DNA from: Salinicola rhizosphaerae
GTDB taxonomy: Bacteria > Pseudomonadota > Gammaproteobacteria > Pseudomonadales > Halomonadaceae
Direction: 5' to 3'
Assembly: GCF_014652715.1 (NCBI RefSeq)
Contig: NZ_BMZI01000001.1
Span: 81,842-145,841, forward strand
DNA: 64,000 bases
In this document: positions 9,768 to 18,910 of the stretch, piece after piece
Numbering within the stretch: the stretch's first letter is position 1
Layout: each line of letters begins with the position of its first letter
Notes under the pieces: model-generated
Told to the model about the DNA's origin: nothing
The model's database searches: none
Seen by the model: the letters and a program-made list of their open reading frames with translations, nothing else
Translations under genes and position numbers: made by a program

Positions 9768-10097
9768 ATGCCCAGCAAGTCGATCTATCGGGTCGTTTTT
9801 CACAACCAGGGTGAAGTGTGGGAACTCTATGCCCAGGAGATCTTCCAAAGCGATCTATGGGGCTTCATCGAAGTGGAAGCGTTCGTGTTCGAGGATCAGT
9901 CGAAAGTGGTCGTGGACCCGTCGACCGAGAAACTCCGGCGTACCTTCGATGGCGTGAACCGGAGCTATATCCCGTACAACGCTATCGTGCGCATCGACGA
10001 GGTCGAACGCGGCGGGGCGGCCAAGGCGGTGAAGGCCGAAGGCAATGTGGCCGAGTTTCCCCGGCCGATGGCGTGGCCGCCGCGAGACGACGGCTAG
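9768..10097 (+). CDS. DUF1820 family protein
   Basis: A small 109-residue cytoplasmic protein with the IYRVVFHNQGEVWELYA opening and the GFIEVEAFVF segment of the DUF1820 family, found in many gammaproteobacteria next to miaB. Function is not established. No signal peptide or membrane segment. It is transcribed away from miaB; a Pro-rich C-terminus (AWPPRDDG) ends the protein. Confidence 0.85.
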   Translation: MPSKSIYRVVFHNQGEVWELYAQEIFQSDLWGFIEVEAFVFEDQSKVVVDPSTEKLRRTFDGVNRSYIPYNAIVRIDEVERGGAAKAVKAEGNVAEFPRPMAWPPRDDG

Positions 10098-10445
10098 CCC
10101 GGCGGGGCGGCCATGGCCCGAAATTCAGGTTGACAGTTTTGAAAAGTTGCGGGGAATGAACGCGTTGCGAGCATTGGTCAGAAATTCACCAATCTGTCGC
10201 CGGTGCCGAGAATGTCGGCGGATGGCGACGACGCTTCGCAGGTTGTCCCAACGGTTATCCACAGAATGTGTGGATGAGTGATGAAACGAAGACGGATCGA
10301 AGGGCTGGCCTTCGCCAGACGGTGCCGCTCTCGCGGTATCCCGAGCCTTCGGTCTCGTCAACGGCCTTTTGCAGGACGCAACCGGCCTCTCATCGTCGCG
10401 TGAACCCGAAAACCGTTACCGATTAGCCATTAAGATCCCGACGAT
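10098..10445. other. 348-bp spacer upstream of the SH3-domain gene
   Basis: No gene is visible. The stretch is less GC-rich than its flanks and should carry the promoter of the following gene. A TTGACA lies at about 10131, without an obvious -10 at the right distance. Its main feature is a facing pair of DnaA-box-like sites, listed separately. Confidence 0.4.
10255..10277. promoter_or_regulatory. Two facing DnaA-box-like sites
   Basis: TTATCCACA at 10255-10263 is the consensus DnaA 9-mer. TGTGGATGA at 10269-10277 is a one-mismatch copy on the other strand. The two form an inverted repeat (ATCCACA / TGTGGAT) with a 5-base spacer. No replication gene is adjacent, so a regulatory or titration site is more likely than an origin; chance is possible. 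Confidence 0.45.
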
Positions 10446-11063
10446 ATGTTGAAAATTCGAAATCTTGCCGTGGGGTGTGCGCTGAGCGCCGCCCTGTTTT
10501 CCGCCTCGGTCTTCGCTCAGGAAGGGCACTGGGTCAGTGACAAGCTGCCCACCTTCGTGCGCAGTGGCCCGACCGACGGCTATCGCATCGTTGGCACGCT
10601 CGATAGCGGCGACCCCGTGACCGTGCTGCAGACCCAGGGCGACTACACCGAAGTTCGCGGCCCCGACGGTGACGCGGTGTGGATCCAGTCCAAGTTCGTG
10701 CAGGACACGCCCAGTGCGCAGGACCAGCTGCCCGCGCTCAAGCAGAAGGTCGCTCAGTTGACCCAGCGTCTCGATGGCATCGACGACGAGTGGAACCAGC
10801 GCGTTGCCGACATGCGCAGCGACCTGAAGAGTCGCCAGGCCCAGGTCGATGAGCTGCAGAGCAGCAACAACCAGCTCAATCAGTCCTACTCCGAGGCCGA
10901 GACCAAGATGCGCAGCATGCAGGCGCGGCTCGATACGCAGGAGCAGGATCTGCTGCTGCGCTACCTGATGTACGGGGGCGGTATTGCCGGCGCCGGTCTC
11001 GTCGTCGGGCTGATCGTGCCGCATCTGCCGCGTCGTCGTCGCAAGCGTGACCGCTGGTTCTGA
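10446..11063 (+). CDS. Membrane-anchored periplasmic SH3-domain protein (TIGR04211/YgiM-like)
   Basis: 205 residues in the order signal peptide (cleavage near SVFAQ, residue 25), bacterial SH3 domain (about 28-88), a long helical coiled-coil segment (about 95-165), one C-terminal membrane helix (about 170-192) and a basic tail (PRRRRKRDRWF). This is the layout of the TIGR04211 family, which includes E. coli YgiM. The SH3 domain probably binds cell wall or a periplasmic partner; the exact role is not known. No strong ribosome binding site precedes the ATG. Confidence 0.85.
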   Translation: MLKIRNLAVGCALSAALFSASVFAQEGHWVSDKLPTFVRSGPTDGYRIVGTLDSGDPVTVLQTQGDYTEVRGPDGDAVWIQSKFVQDTPSAQDQLPALKQKVAQLTQRLDGIDDEWNQRVADMRSDLKSRQAQVDELQSSNNQLNQSYSEAETKMRSMQARLDTQEQDLLLRYLMYGGGIAGAGLVVGLIVPHLPRRRRKRDRWF

Positions 11064-11069
11064 GGCACT

Positions 11070-11172
11070 GATTTTGAGGCGCCGGTTCCGAGATGCCGGT
11101 GCCGAGACGCTGGGTCCGGGGTGCTGATTCCAAGACGTTGGCGCTTGCTGGCGCGTTGATTTCCGAGAGGAC
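11070..11172 (+). repeat. Degenerate 14-15-bp tandem repeat between the SH3 gene and tpm
   Basis: The spacer reads as successive imperfect copies of a unit like CGGTTCCGAGATGC: TGATTTTGAGGCGC, CGGTTCCGAGATGC, CGGTGCCGAGACGC, TGGGTCCGGGGTGC, TGATTCCAAGACGT, then a longer unit and TGATTTCCGAGAGG. The last unit supplies the GAGAGG ribosome binding site of tpm. No coding frame is evident. Confidence 0.6.
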
Positions 11173-11180
11173 AGACAGCG

Positions 11181-11813
11181 ATGAGCGCTGACGAGTGGCT
11201 AGCGCGCTGGCGCGAAGGGCGTATCGGTTTTCACCGTGAGGCGGTCCATCCGGCGCTGGAGCGCTACTGGGCCGGCCTCGGACTGGCCGAGGATGCCAAG
11301 GTGCTGGTGCCGCTGTGCGGCAAGAGTCGAGACATGCGCTGGCTGGCTGCGAATGGCCACCCGATCATGGGTGTCGAGCTTTCGCCCCTGGCGATCGAAC
11401 AGTTCGTTGCCCAGCATGACCTGCCCATCCAGCGCTATCGGCGAGACGGCTTCGACTGCACGCGTCAGGGCCGTATCGAACTCTGGTGCGGCGACTTCTT
11501 TCACTTCCAGGTCGACCACGCCGTCGAGCTGGGGGGATTCTACGACCGCGCCGCGTTAATCGCGCTGCCGCCGCCGACGAGACAGCGCTACGCGCACCAT
11601 CTGGCGCAGCTCTTGCTGCCCGGCGTGCGCGGCTTGCTGATCACGCTGGCCCACGACGACCCGGAGCGTGGCCCGCCGTACAGCGTCGATGCCGCGGAGG
11701 TCGAGCGTCTGCTGGTACCGAATTTCGAGATCGAACCGCTGGAGAGCGCCGTCGGCGAGGATGGCTTGCGCGAGAGCGTCTGGGCTTTGACGCGGCGAGG
11801 ACCGCGGGTGTGA
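11181..11813 (+). CDS. tpm: Thiopurine S-methyltransferase
   Basis: A 210-residue SAM-dependent methyltransferase of the bacterial TPMT family, which methylates thiopurines and, in some bacteria, selenium or tellurium oxyanions. The opening W-x-ARWREGRIGFHR and the SAM-binding LVPLCGKSRDMRWLA segment (about residues 40-55) are diagnostic; GVELSP and the CGDFF segment follow. GAGAGGACAGACAGCG precedes the ATG. It is convergent with yajG. Confidence 0.93.
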   Translation: MSADEWLARWREGRIGFHREAVHPALERYWAGLGLAEDAKVLVPLCGKSRDMRWLAANGHPIMGVELSPLAIEQFVAQHDLPIQRYRRDGFDCTRQGRIELWCGDFFHFQVDHAVELGGFYDRAALIALPPPTRQRYAHHLAQLLLPGVRGLLITLAHDDPERGPPYSVDAAEVERLLVPNFEIEPLESAVGEDGLRESVWALTRRGPRV

Positions 11814-11824
11814 ATCGCTCGGTG

Positions 11825-11858
11825 CCGGTCGCGGCCCGATGGAGCGGCTAGCGACCGG
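11825..11858. terminator. Hairpin between convergent tpm and yajG
   Basis: CCGGTCGC at 11825-11832 pairs with GCGACCGG at 11851-11858 across an 18-base loop, in the 69-bp gap between two converging genes. No T-run follows on either strand, so intrinsic termination is only suggested by position. Confidence 0.35.
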
Positions 11859-11882
11859 CTGGAGCGAACGCAGGCGTCGTGA

Positions 11883-12512
11883 TTACTGCGCCAGCAGGTT
11901 GGCGAGTTGCTGATCGCGGAAGGTGCGGTCCAGCGCGTTGCTCAACAGCTCGCTGACCATGCGGTTGTTGGTGTCCCAGTCGGGCTTGAACGCGTAGCTC
12001 TGCTTGCGTTTCGCGGTGTAGCGACCGGTGTAGGTGTTGGTGCCGTTATCGACCTTGGCTTGAATGATCGCCTGAAGCTCCGAGGCCCCAAGCAGGGGTT
12101 CATCCGCATTGCCGCGCGCATAGTCGAGCTCGGCCAGCGTCAGCGTCAGGACGGGGGCGCCATTGCGCTGGCTGGTGGGCGTGAAGCCCATGCTGCGCAG
12201 GGCGTTTTCGGCCTGGGTCTGGATCTTGGGAATCACGTCGTGCGCTTCCACGGTGATCGTCGATGTCGAAGCCGTTTCGCCGGAGCGAGTGCCGATGACG
12301 CTATCGTCGCGACCATCGACGACTTCCAGCGTGACGGGTTGCCCGTTGCCGGTATGCGGGAATCCGCCGCTGACCTTGGGATTCACCGCCAGGATTTGGG
12401 GGCTCTGGGCGCACGCAGCCAGCACGCCGAGCAGCAGCAGGGCCAGGGCGCCCTTCGCTGCCGAGCCTGGGCGTAACGGGAACCATCGATTCAACATGAA
12501 CCACTGACGCAT
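11883..12512 (-). CDS. yajG: YajG-family outer-membrane lipoprotein
   Basis: 209 residues with a lipoprotein signal: basic start, hydrophobic core and lipobox LAAC (Cys34). The mature part has the SPQILAVNPKV and DGRDDSVIGTR features of YajG (Pfam Lipoprotein_16). Function unknown; in E. coli yajG sits by ampG. The ATG at 12512 has GAGAGGT upstream. It follows cysA on the same strand but a TATAAT element in between suggests its own promoter. Confidence 0.88.
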   Translation of the reverse strand: MRQWFMLNRWFPLRPGSAAKGALALLLLGVLAACAQSPQILAVNPKVSGGFPHTGNGQPVTLEVVDGRDDSVIGTRSGETASTSTITVEAHDVIPKIQTQAENALRSMGFTPTSQRNGAPVLTLTLAELDYARGNADEPLLGASELQAIIQAKVDNGTNTYTGRYTAKRKQSYAFKPDWDTNNRMVSELLSNALDRTFRDQQLANLLAQ

Positions 12513-12558
12513 AAAAGCTTACCTCTCGTGTCACGAACGGGTGGAAGACGGCGCGCTC

Positions 12559-12588
12559 ATTATAGACGCCGCTGACCACGATCCGTAA
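12559..12588 (-). promoter_or_regulatory. Candidate sigma70 promoter of yajG
   Basis: On the minus strand a perfect TATAAT (12559-12564) lies about 45 bp before the yajG ATG, with TTACGG 18 bp upstream as a weak -35. The position fits a short leader. Confidence 0.45.
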
Positions 12589-12594
12589 CAGGGG

Positions 12595-13695
12595 TCACGA
12601 GGCGCACACGGGGCTGAGCGTCTGCGGCCGCTCGGCGTCGAAGCGGTGCAGGCGCACCGGATGGGCGAACAGACGCTTTCCGCGCTTCGCGTCGAGACGC
12701 TCGAACGTCTCGTGGCCGACACTGGCCAGCCAGGGTTCGCCGAGCCAGTCGGCCTCCAGCTCCAATCTCACCTCGGCGCCGACGGGGACGACCGCCGAGA
12801 CGCTGACCGGCAGGTGGGCGCGCGCGTCGTCGCGTTCGCTCAAATGAATCTCGTGCGGGCGTAGCAGCAGCTCATGACGGCCGTCCGGCATACCGGGCAC
12901 GGCAAGACGAGCCTCGCCGCAGGTCAGGGTCTCATCGCGCACGTCGCCTTCCAGGCGATTGACGTCCCCCAGGAACTCGAACACGAAGCGATTGGCCGGC
13001 TGGCGATAGAGCGCGTCGGGCGTATCGACCTGCTCGATGCGACCATCGCTCATCACCACCACGCGGTCCGACAGCTCCAGTGCTTCTTCCTGATCGTGCG
13101 TGACGAACAGGCTGGTGAAGTGAAGCTCCTCGTGCAGATGACGTAGCCAGCGCCGCAGCTCCTGGCGCACCTTGGCGTCCAGCGCGCCGAAAGGCTCGTC
13201 GAGCAGCAGTACGTCCGGCTTCAGCGCCAGCGCGCGCGCCAGTGCCACGCGCTGCTGCTGGCCGCCGGAGAGCTGAGCGGGAAAGCGCTCGGCGAACGCC
13301 TGTAGACGAACCATCTCCAGCAGCTGCATGACGCGTGAGCGGATCTCCGCGGACGAGGGCCGCTCCCGGCGCGGCAGGGCGTTGAGGCCGAAAGCGACGT
13401 TGTCGTAGACGCTCATGTGGCGAAAGAGCGCGTAGTGCTGAAAGACGAAGCCGATTCGTCGGTCGCGCACGTGCACGTTCGTCACGTCACGCTCGGCGAA
13501 GTGAATCGTGCCGCTGTCTGCCTGCTCGAGCCCGGCGACGATGCGCAGAAGTGTGGTCTTGCCTGAACCCGAAGGACCGAGCAGACCGATCAGCTCGCCA
13601 TCGTGGATATCGAGATCGATCGGCTCGAGGGCGCGAGTGCGTCCACGCCCCGGGCGGCCGTAGGTCTTGGCGATATTGGCGATACGGATGCTCAT
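12595..13695 (-). CDS. cysA: Sulfate/thiosulfate ABC transporter ATPase CysA
   Basis: 366-residue ATPase of the sulfate/thiosulfate importer. Walker A GPSGSGKT at residues 40-47, ABC signature LSGGQQQR near 140, Walker B LLLDEP near 160, then a C-terminal TOBE-type regulatory domain. The start is the ATG that overlaps the cysW stop by 4 bp, with GGGAGAAC upstream; an earlier in-frame start would add ten residues inside cysW. Last gene of the sbp-cysT-cysW-cysA operon. Confidence 0.95.
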   Translation of the reverse strand: MSIRIANIAKTYGRPGRGRTRALEPIDLDIHDGELIGLLGPSGSGKTTLLRIVAGLEQADSGTIHFAERDVTNVHVRDRRIGFVFQHYALFRHMSVYDNVAFGLNALPRRERPSSAEIRSRVMQLLEMVRLQAFAERFPAQLSGGQQQRVALARALALKPDVLLLDEPFGALDAKVRQELRRWLRHLHEELHFTSLFVTHDQEEALELSDRVVVMSDGRIEQVDTPDALYRQPANRFVFEFLGDVNRLEGDVRDETLTCGEARLAVPGMPDGRHELLLRPHEIHLSERDDARAHLPVSVSAVVPVGAEVRLELEADWLGEPWLASVGHETFERLDAKRGKRLFAHPVRLHRFDAERPQTLSPVCAS

Positions 13696-14528
13696 GAGGC
13701 GTTCTCCCGGCGCGCGGCGCGCCACTCCAGGGCCGCCTTGGCGGCCAGCGTCAGTAGCGCCAGCAGCGCCAGCAGCGCCAGAAGCGATGCACTGGTGAAG
13801 GCGCCGACGGTGTTGTAGTCCTGATAGAGCTGCTCGACCTGCAGCGGCAGCGTGTTGGTCTCGCCGCGAATGGCGCCGGCGACGACCGAGACGGCGCCGA
13901 ACTCGCCGACGGCGCGGGCGTTGGTCAGAATCACGCCGTAGAACAGCGCATGACGAATCTTCGGCAGCGTGACGCGTCGGAAGATCGTCCAGCCGGAGGC
14001 GCCGAGGGTGACGGCGGCTTCCTCTTCACGCGCCCCCTGGGCCTGCATCAGCGGGATCAGCTCGCGAGCGACGAACGGGCAGGTGACGAAGATCGTCGCC
14101 AGCACGATGCCCGGCCAGGCGAACATGATCTGGATGTCGTGAGCGTCCAGCCAGCCGCCGAGCCAGCCATTACGCCCGTAGAGCAGCAGGTAGACCAGGC
14201 CCGCGACGACGGGGGAGACCGCGAAAGGGATATCGATCAGCGTCTGCAGCAGGCGGCGGCCGGGAAAGTCGAAGCGCGTCACCAGCCAGGCCAGGAAGAC
14301 GCCGAAGACCAGGTTGATCGGTACGGTCGCGAGCGTGACCAGTAGCGTCAGCCCGATGGCGGCGAGCGTGTATTGATCGCTCAGATTCTGCCAGTAGACA
14401 TCGAGCCCGCTCATCAGCGCTTGGGCAAAGATCGCCACCAGCGGCAGCAGCAGAAAGAGCGCCGTCAGCACCAGCGCCGTGCCGATCAGCACGCGGCGCA
14501 CGGCGGGTGCGTCACCGATGCGTATCAT
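13692..14528 (-). CDS. cysW: Sulfate ABC transporter permease CysW
   Basis: 278-residue inner-membrane permease with about six helices and the EAA loop region ([18 protein letters not shown], where the ATPase docks). Pairs with CysT to form the channel for sulfate/thiosulfate. Start and stop overlap its neighbours (1 bp with cysT, 4 bp with cysA), so the subunits are translationally coupled. Confidence 0.95.
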   Translation of the reverse strand: MIRIGDAPAVRRVLIGTALVLTALFLLLPLVAIFAQALMSGLDVYWQNLSDQYTLAAIGLTLLVTLATVPINLVFGVFLAWLVTRFDFPGRRLLQTLIDIPFAVSPVVAGLVYLLLYGRNGWLGGWLDAHDIQIMFAWPGIVLATIFVTCPFVARELIPLMQAQGAREEEAAVTLGASGWTIFRRVTLPKIRHALFYGVILTNARAVGEFGAVSVVAGAIRGETNTLPLQVEQLYQDYNTVGAFTSASLLALLALLALLTLAAKAALEWRAARRENAS

Positions 14529-15382
14529 CAGGGGCGTCCCCCGTGTAGCCGCTTGATGAAGCGACCTTGCCAGAGATTGATCGCAAGCAGCAGGATCAGC
14601 GACGTCGCGAGCACGATCGAGGCGACTGCCGACGCGCCGGCGTAGTCGTACTCCTGCAGCTTGACGAAGATCATCAACGAGGTGATCTCCGTCTCGTAGG
14701 GTTTACCGCCGGCAATGAAAATGACCGCGCCGAACTCACCCAGCGAACGCACGAAAGCGAGCCCCGTGCCAGTAACCAGTGCCGGCCAGAGGTGGGGCAG
14801 GATCACGCGGCGAAACGCATGACCGTCGCGGGCGCCGAGCGTGACCGCCGCTTCATCCACTTCGGCCGGCAGATCCTCGAGCACCGGCTGCACCGTGCGC
14901 ACGACGAACGGAATGCTGGTGAAAGCCATGGCGAGCGCGATACCGACCCAGGTATAGGCGACCGAGATACCCAGCGGTTCTAGCAGGCGCCCGACCCAGC
15001 CGTTGTTCGAATAGAGCGTGGCGAGGGTCACGCCGGCCACCGCCGTCGGCAGGGCAAAGGGAAGGTCCATCAACGCGTCCACGAGACGCTTGCCAGGGAA
15101 GTCGTAGCGCACCAGCACCCACGCCATCAGCAGGCCGAAGGCGGCGTTGAACAGCGCCGCCACACCGGCCCCCAGCAGGGTGACGGCGTAACTCGCGAGC
15201 AGCCTCGGGTCATTGATCAAAAACCAGTATTGCGACCAACTCAGCTGCGACAGCTGCCCCACCAGACTGGTCAGGGGCAGCAGCAGAATCAACGAGACGA
15301 AGGTCAGCGAGATGCCGAGCGACAGGCCGAAGCCCGGCAGCACGCGGCGCTGGCGGCCGATGGCGAAAGCGTTGGCGATCAT
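14528..15382 (-). CDS. cysT: Sulfate ABC transporter permease CysT (CysU)
   Basis: 284-residue permease with six predicted helices and the EAA loop ([19 protein letters not shown]). Conserved segments such as [17 protein letters not shown]-like sequence and [14 protein letters not shown] are those of CysT. Overlaps the sbp stop by 4 bp and the cysW start by 1 bp. Confidence 0.95.
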   Translation of the reverse strand: MIANAFAIGRQRRVLPGFGLSLGISLTFVSLILLLPLTSLVGQLSQLSWSQYWFLINDPRLLASYAVTLLGAGVAALFNAAFGLLMAWVLVRYDFPGKRLVDALMDLPFALPTAVAGVTLATLYSNNGWVGRLLEPLGISVAYTWVGIALAMAFTSIPFVVRTVQPVLEDLPAEVDEAAVTLGARDGHAFRRVILPHLWPALVTGTGLAFVRSLGEFGAVIFIAGGKPYETEITSLMIFVKLQEYDYAGASAVASIVLATSLILLLAINLWQGRFIKRLHGGRP

Positions 15383-16404
15383 CGGCGCTGGAGCTGATCC
15401 AGTTCGCCGCCGCTGGCGAAATGCGTTTCCATCGCGTCCGGCCAGCTACCGAAGACATCCTCGACGCGCAGCAGTTCGGTTTTCGGGAAGCGGTCGCTGA
15501 ACTCGGCGGCGACGCTCTCGTCGTTGACCCGATAGTTGAAGTCGGCGAGCAGACGCTGAGCCTCCGGCGTGTAGAGGTAGTCGAGATAGCCCTTGGCGAG
15601 ATCCTCGTTGCCGTTGCGTTCGGCGTACTCGTCGACCACGGCGACGGGGAACTCGGCCAGGATGCTGACCGGCGGCACGACGACCTCGTAGTCGTCCTTG
15701 CCATACTCGTTGCGAATATTATTCACCTCCGACTCGAAAGTGATCAGCACATCGCCGATGCCGCGCTCGACGAAGGTGGTCGTCGCGCCTCGGCCGCCGG
15801 TGTCGAACACTTCGACGTTGCCGAGGAACGTCTTCATGTAGTCCTCGATCTTGGACTTGTCGCCATCGAATTCCCGGTCGGCGTACGCCCAGGCGGCGAG
15901 ATAGGTGTAACGGCCGTTGCCGGACGTCTTCGGGTTGGGGAAGACGAGCGAAACATCGTCGCGGGCGAGGTCATCCCAGTTCTCGATGTGCTTCGGGTTG
16001 CCCTTGCGCACTAGGAAGGCCGTCGTCGAATAGTAAGGCGAGGCGTGGTTGGGATACTGCTGCTGCCAGTCCTTGGCCACCAGACCGGCGTCGGCCAGCA
16101 CGTTGACGTCAGTGACCTGATTGAACGTCACCACGTCGGCGCGCAGGCCCTGCATGATCGAACGCGCCTGGGTCGAGGAGCCTCCGTGGGACTGCTTCAC
16201 GCTCACGGTTTCGTCGTGCTGCTGCTGCCACCAGTCGATGAACTTGGGGTTGATCGCCGCGAACAGCTCGCGTGCGATGTCGTAGGATGAATTGAGCAGC
16301 TCCCGCTCGTCCTGAGCCTGAGCCGGCGAGACCGCGCCAAGCACGAGTGTCATCCCGATGGCGGAGGCGGCGAGCAGCGAGCGCGATGTGTTCAACCAGT
16401 TCAT
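15379..16404 (-). CDS. sbp: Periplasmic sulfate-binding protein
   Basis: 341 residues with a Sec signal peptide cut after AQA (residue 30). The mature protein begins with [13 protein letters not shown] and keeps the family segments [15 protein letters not shown] and [18 protein letters not shown] that bind sulfate. The ATG at 16404 follows AGGGGAAC; upstream in-frame codons are not part of the protein. First gene of the operon, so uptake specificity is made before the membrane parts. Likely under CysB-type control. Confidence 0.94.
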   Translation of the reverse strand: MNWLNTSRSLLAASAIGMTLVLGAVSPAQAQDERELLNSSYDIARELFAAINPKFIDWWQQQHDETVSVKQSHGGSSTQARSIMQGLRADVVTFNQVTDVNVLADAGLVAKDWQQQYPNHASPYYSTTAFLVRKGNPKHIENWDDLARDDVSLVFPNPKTSGNGRYTYLAAWAYADREFDGDKSKIEDYMKTFLGNVEVFDTGGRGATTTFVERGIGDVLITFESEVNNIRNEYGKDDYEVVVPPVSILAEFPVAVVDEYAERNGNEDLAKGYLDYLYTPEAQRLLADFNYRVNDESVAAEFSDRFPKTELLRVEDVFGSWPDAMETHFASGGELDQLQRR

Positions 16405-16454
16405 CAATCGGTTCCCCTGTGTTGTGTCCCTTGGATTTTTCTTTCCCTTTGGGT

Positions 16455-16481
16455 GCCTATCGAGCGGGCGCCTATCGAGCG
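16455..16481. repeat. Two-copy 15-bp direct repeat in the sbp leader
   Basis: GCCTATCGAGCG occurs at 16455-16466 and again at 16470-16481, a 15-bp period, followed by a decayed third unit. It lies in the transcribed leader of sbp if the promoter below is right. Confidence 0.5.
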
Positions 16482-16517
16482 ATCGAGGCATCGAATGCGC
16501 CAGCGTTGGCGCAAGGC

Positions 16518-16575
16518 TAGATAAACCGATATGGAATGACAATAACGTCGTTTAGAACATTGGGGAATAAACTTG
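16518..16575 (-). promoter_or_regulatory. Candidate promoter and CysB-like region of the sulfate operon
   Basis: On the minus strand TTATTG (16540-16545) and TATCTA (16518-16523) are 16 bp apart and could be -35/-10, leaving a leader of about 110 bases. Upstream, TTATTCCCC (about 16562-16570) and the TTATTGTCATTCC stretch resemble the AT-rich half-sites bound by CysB in enteric bacteria. The CysB assignment is inference. Confidence 0.35.
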
Positions 16576-16589
16576 CAGGGTCTTTCTAT

Positions 16590-16645
16590 AAGCCTAGCGT
16601 GGCCGCGATCCGCGTGGCCGCGATCTGAGTGGGCACGACCTGCGC
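16590..16645. repeat. 15-bp tandem repeat at the 3' end of the MFS gene
   Basis: Plus-strand units CGTGGCCGCGATCCG, CGTGGCCGCGATCTG and AGTGGGCACGACCTG follow each other with a 15-bp period. The array encodes the Arg/Ser-rich last residues of the overlapping transporter and probably extended its reading frame. Confidence 0.55.
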
Positions 16646-17814
16646 GAACGGGGCGCTTTCAAGGCGAGAAGCGCGAGCAGCGGGCCCGGGAGAAGGCACC
16701 ACCCGAGCCAAGGGCCCAGCGATGGCAGCAGAGGAAGCAGTAGCGCGACCGACAAGGCGGAAATGCCGAACCCGATTGCGTTCTGCAGCGTGAGCGCGCT
16801 GCCCAGCAGAGGTGGCGGGCATGCCTTCGCGGAGAGCGCGGAGAAGTGTGGCGAGTCGATGACCGCAAACAGGCTCCACGACGCGAGCAGGGCTATCAGC
16901 CACGCGGGAGCGAGTTGCGGCGCGAGCAGCGGATAGAGCGCCGCACAGACGACCGAGCCGATCAGCCCGGCTTGCGCGACGGCACGGCTGCCGAGGTGTT
17001 GACTGCACCAGCCGCCCAGCCAGCAGCCGGGAGCGCCTATGGCGATCAGGCCGAAGCTCGTCAGCGCCAGGGCGCGCGGCGAGAGTGATTCGACGGCGCT
17101 GCCGAGTAGCAGCGGCAGCGCGGCCCAGAGGGTATAGAGCTCCCACATGTGGCCAAAATAGGCGCCGGCGGCACGGCGAAAATCGGCGATGCCAAAGGCA
17201 CGCAGGCCGCTGGTCGAGGCGTTGTGAGGTCGCGCCGCACCCCGGTTTCGCGGTGCCTCGCCGAGTCGCCAGACGCCAGCGCCACCCAACAGTGCCAGCA
17301 GGGAAGCCAGCCACAGCGTCGAGCGCCAGTCGGTTGCCGGGCTTGCGCCTTGGGTCACTCCGATATCGGCGAGCGCGGCCAGTAGATGCGGCATGGCTGT
17401 GCCGAGCACCAGCATGCCCACCAGCCAGGAGAGCCCCAGGCCGGCGCGACCGGGCGCCCAGCCGACCATCAGTTTCATGCCGATCGGGTAGATGCCGGCC
17501 AGCGCCAGGCCGGTCATCATCCGCAGGGCGCTGGCGGTCTCCAGGCCTCCGGCGAACGGCAGCAGTGCGTTGGAGAGGGCACCGATCAGGCAGGCCACGG
17601 TGAACAGGCGAGCGGCATCGATGCGGTCCGCCAGGCCGGAGAGGCCGATGGTCAGCGTACCCAGCAGAAAGCCGAGCTGAACCGCCCCGGTCAGCCAGCC
17701 AATATCTCCCGGCGCGAGCGACCAGAGCCGCTGCAGATCGTCGATGACGGCGTTCGGCGTGAACCAGAGCGCGGTGCCGAACCACTCGGCGATGGCGAGC
17801 ACGACGATGGGCAC
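16594..17814 (-). CDS. MFS transporter, unknown substrate
   Basis: A 406-residue permease with about 12 hydrophobic segments and an AEWFGTALWF opening. The start is a GTG at 17814 with AGGGA about 10 bases upstream. A competing frame shifted by one base runs almost the same length but is Arg-rich with no membrane segments, and is rejected. The last 18 residues are Arg/Ser-rich and are encoded by a 15-bp repeat array, so the true family C-terminus probably ends near residue 388. Substrate not predictable. Confidence 0.8.
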   Translation of the reverse strand: MPIVVLAIAEWFGTALWFTPNAVIDDLQRLWSLAPGDIGWLTGAVQLGFLLGTLTIGLSGLADRIDAARLFTVACLIGALSNALLPFAGGLETASALRMMTGLALAGIYPIGMKLMVGWAPGRAGLGLSWLVGMLVLGTAMPHLLAALADIGVTQGASPATDWRSTLWLASLLALLGGAGVWRLGEAPRNRGAARPHNASTSGLRAFGIADFRRAAGAYFGHMWELYTLWAALPLLLGSAVESLSPRALALTSFGLIAIGAPGCWLGGWCSQHLGSRAVAQAGLIGSVVCAALYPLLAPQLAPAWLIALLASWSLFAVIDSPHFSALSAKACPPPLLGSALTLQNAIGFGISALSVALLLPLLPSLGPWLGWCLLPGPLLALLALKAPRSRRSCPLRSRPRGSRPR

Positions 17815-17893
17815 GTGGATTCATCCCTGTGGCGAGCGAGCCGAGCCGCTCGCTCGGTCGCGCGAGGCCGGTAACGACACGGCGTGGACACGC

Positions 17894-18910
17894 TCACTCA
17901 CCGCGCACGGCTCGTTCGGGAATCACGAAGTGGCGTTGTTCGGAGTCGATCTCGTAGCGATCTTCGATCTTGCGCGCGACATAGTCGTTGCCCTGGCCGA
18001 CGGCGACGACCATGCCGCTCTCGAAAAGCACATGCAGCTCCTGGCGGGAGGGCAGGCCGATCCATATGCCGGCATTGCCGTAACCCTCGCGGACGACGCC
18101 GTAGGGGCATTGCTGCGTCGGCTTCCCCGGCGTCAGCGTACACTCGAGCTCGCCGGTCGCATCGAATGGCGTGCCATTGCCCTGGAGGTCCGCTGGCGTC
18201 GGCGGCGATGCCGGCGCGTGACTTTCCACCAGAAAATCGCCGGCGACCCAGCCGCGAACGCCGGAGCCGTTCTCGCGGATCTGGCACCAGCGCGTCCCAC
18301 CGCTCGGGCGGCAGCCGCGATTGGCGAGCACCGCACCGTTGTCCAGCGTGGTGGTCACGGTATAGCGGGCACCGGGCCCGGCGCGGACGTTGAGGTGGCC
18401 CTCGGCGTCGTCCAGGGAGACCTGCCAGAAGTCCGGGTCGTCGCTGGCGCCTGCCGAGCGGTCCGCGGGGCGCGTCTCGATCCGCAGCGAGTAGCTTGCC
18501 GACTCGTCGCGTCTGGCGGCGGCGCGCACCAGAAACACCTGCACCTGATACTCCCCATCGGCCGGAACGGGGATATCGGCCACGCTGCCCTTCGCCATGC
18601 CGGCGAACAGGAAATGACCGTCGCTCGCCGATATGACGTTGAAGTTGACGCTGGCGTTGGCGCTGTCGAGATCGACGGCAAGTATCTGACCCGCGTTGGC
18701 CGTGACCGGATAAGTCGCGGTTTCGTCACCGCTCAGGCTGCCCTGAACGAGCCGGGAGTGATTGCCGGCCGGCGGTGACGCTGATGACGGGATGAGGGAC
18801 GTCGACGTCTGAGCCAGGGCGCTCGTCGCTGCCAACGCAAGCGTCAGGCCGAATGCGAGCCGGGCGAGGCGCGATCCTGCCGTCATTGGCTGTCTTGCAG
18901 GCGCTTTCAC
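17894..18910 (-). CDS. Secreted SH3-domain protein with N-terminal PPC-like domain
   Basis: 338 residues: signal peptide ending near SALAQ (about 34), a beta-rich domain like bacterial pre-peptidase C-terminal domains (about 50-150; it contains GQILAVDLDSANASVNFNV), an SH3-type segment (about 165-225; LNVRAGPGARYTVTTTL, with a CxxxxGTRWCQI pair) and a C-terminal domain with two further cysteines. GTG start at 18910, overlapping the ggt stop as GTGA, suggests coupling to ggt. Function unknown; a periplasmic or surface role linked to glutathione breakdown is inference. Confidence 0.75.
   Translation of the reverse strand: MKAPARQPMTAGSRLARLAFGLTLALAATSALAQTSTSLIPSSASPPAGNHSRLVQGSLSGDETATYPVTANAGQILAVDLDSANASVNFNVISASDGHFLFAGMAKGSVADIPVPADGEYQVQVFLVRAAARRDESASYSLRIETRPADRSAGASDDPDFWQVSLDDAEGHLNVRAGPGARYTVTTTLDNGAVLANRGCRPSGGTRWCQIRENGSGVRGWVAGDFLVESHAPASPPTPADLQGNGTPFDATGELECTLTPGKPTQQCPYGVVREGYGNAGIWIGLPSRQELHVLFESGMVVAVGQGNDYVARKIEDRYEIDSEQRHFVIPERAVRGE

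Noticed and set aside
10255-10277. Replication origin
   Set aside because: Only two boxes, no AT-rich unwinding region and no dnaA, dnaN or gidA nearby.
16586-17824. A 412-codon frame overlapping the MFS gene in another minus-strand frame
   Set aside because: Arg-rich, no membrane helices; the GTG frame at 17814 gives a proper 12-helix permease.
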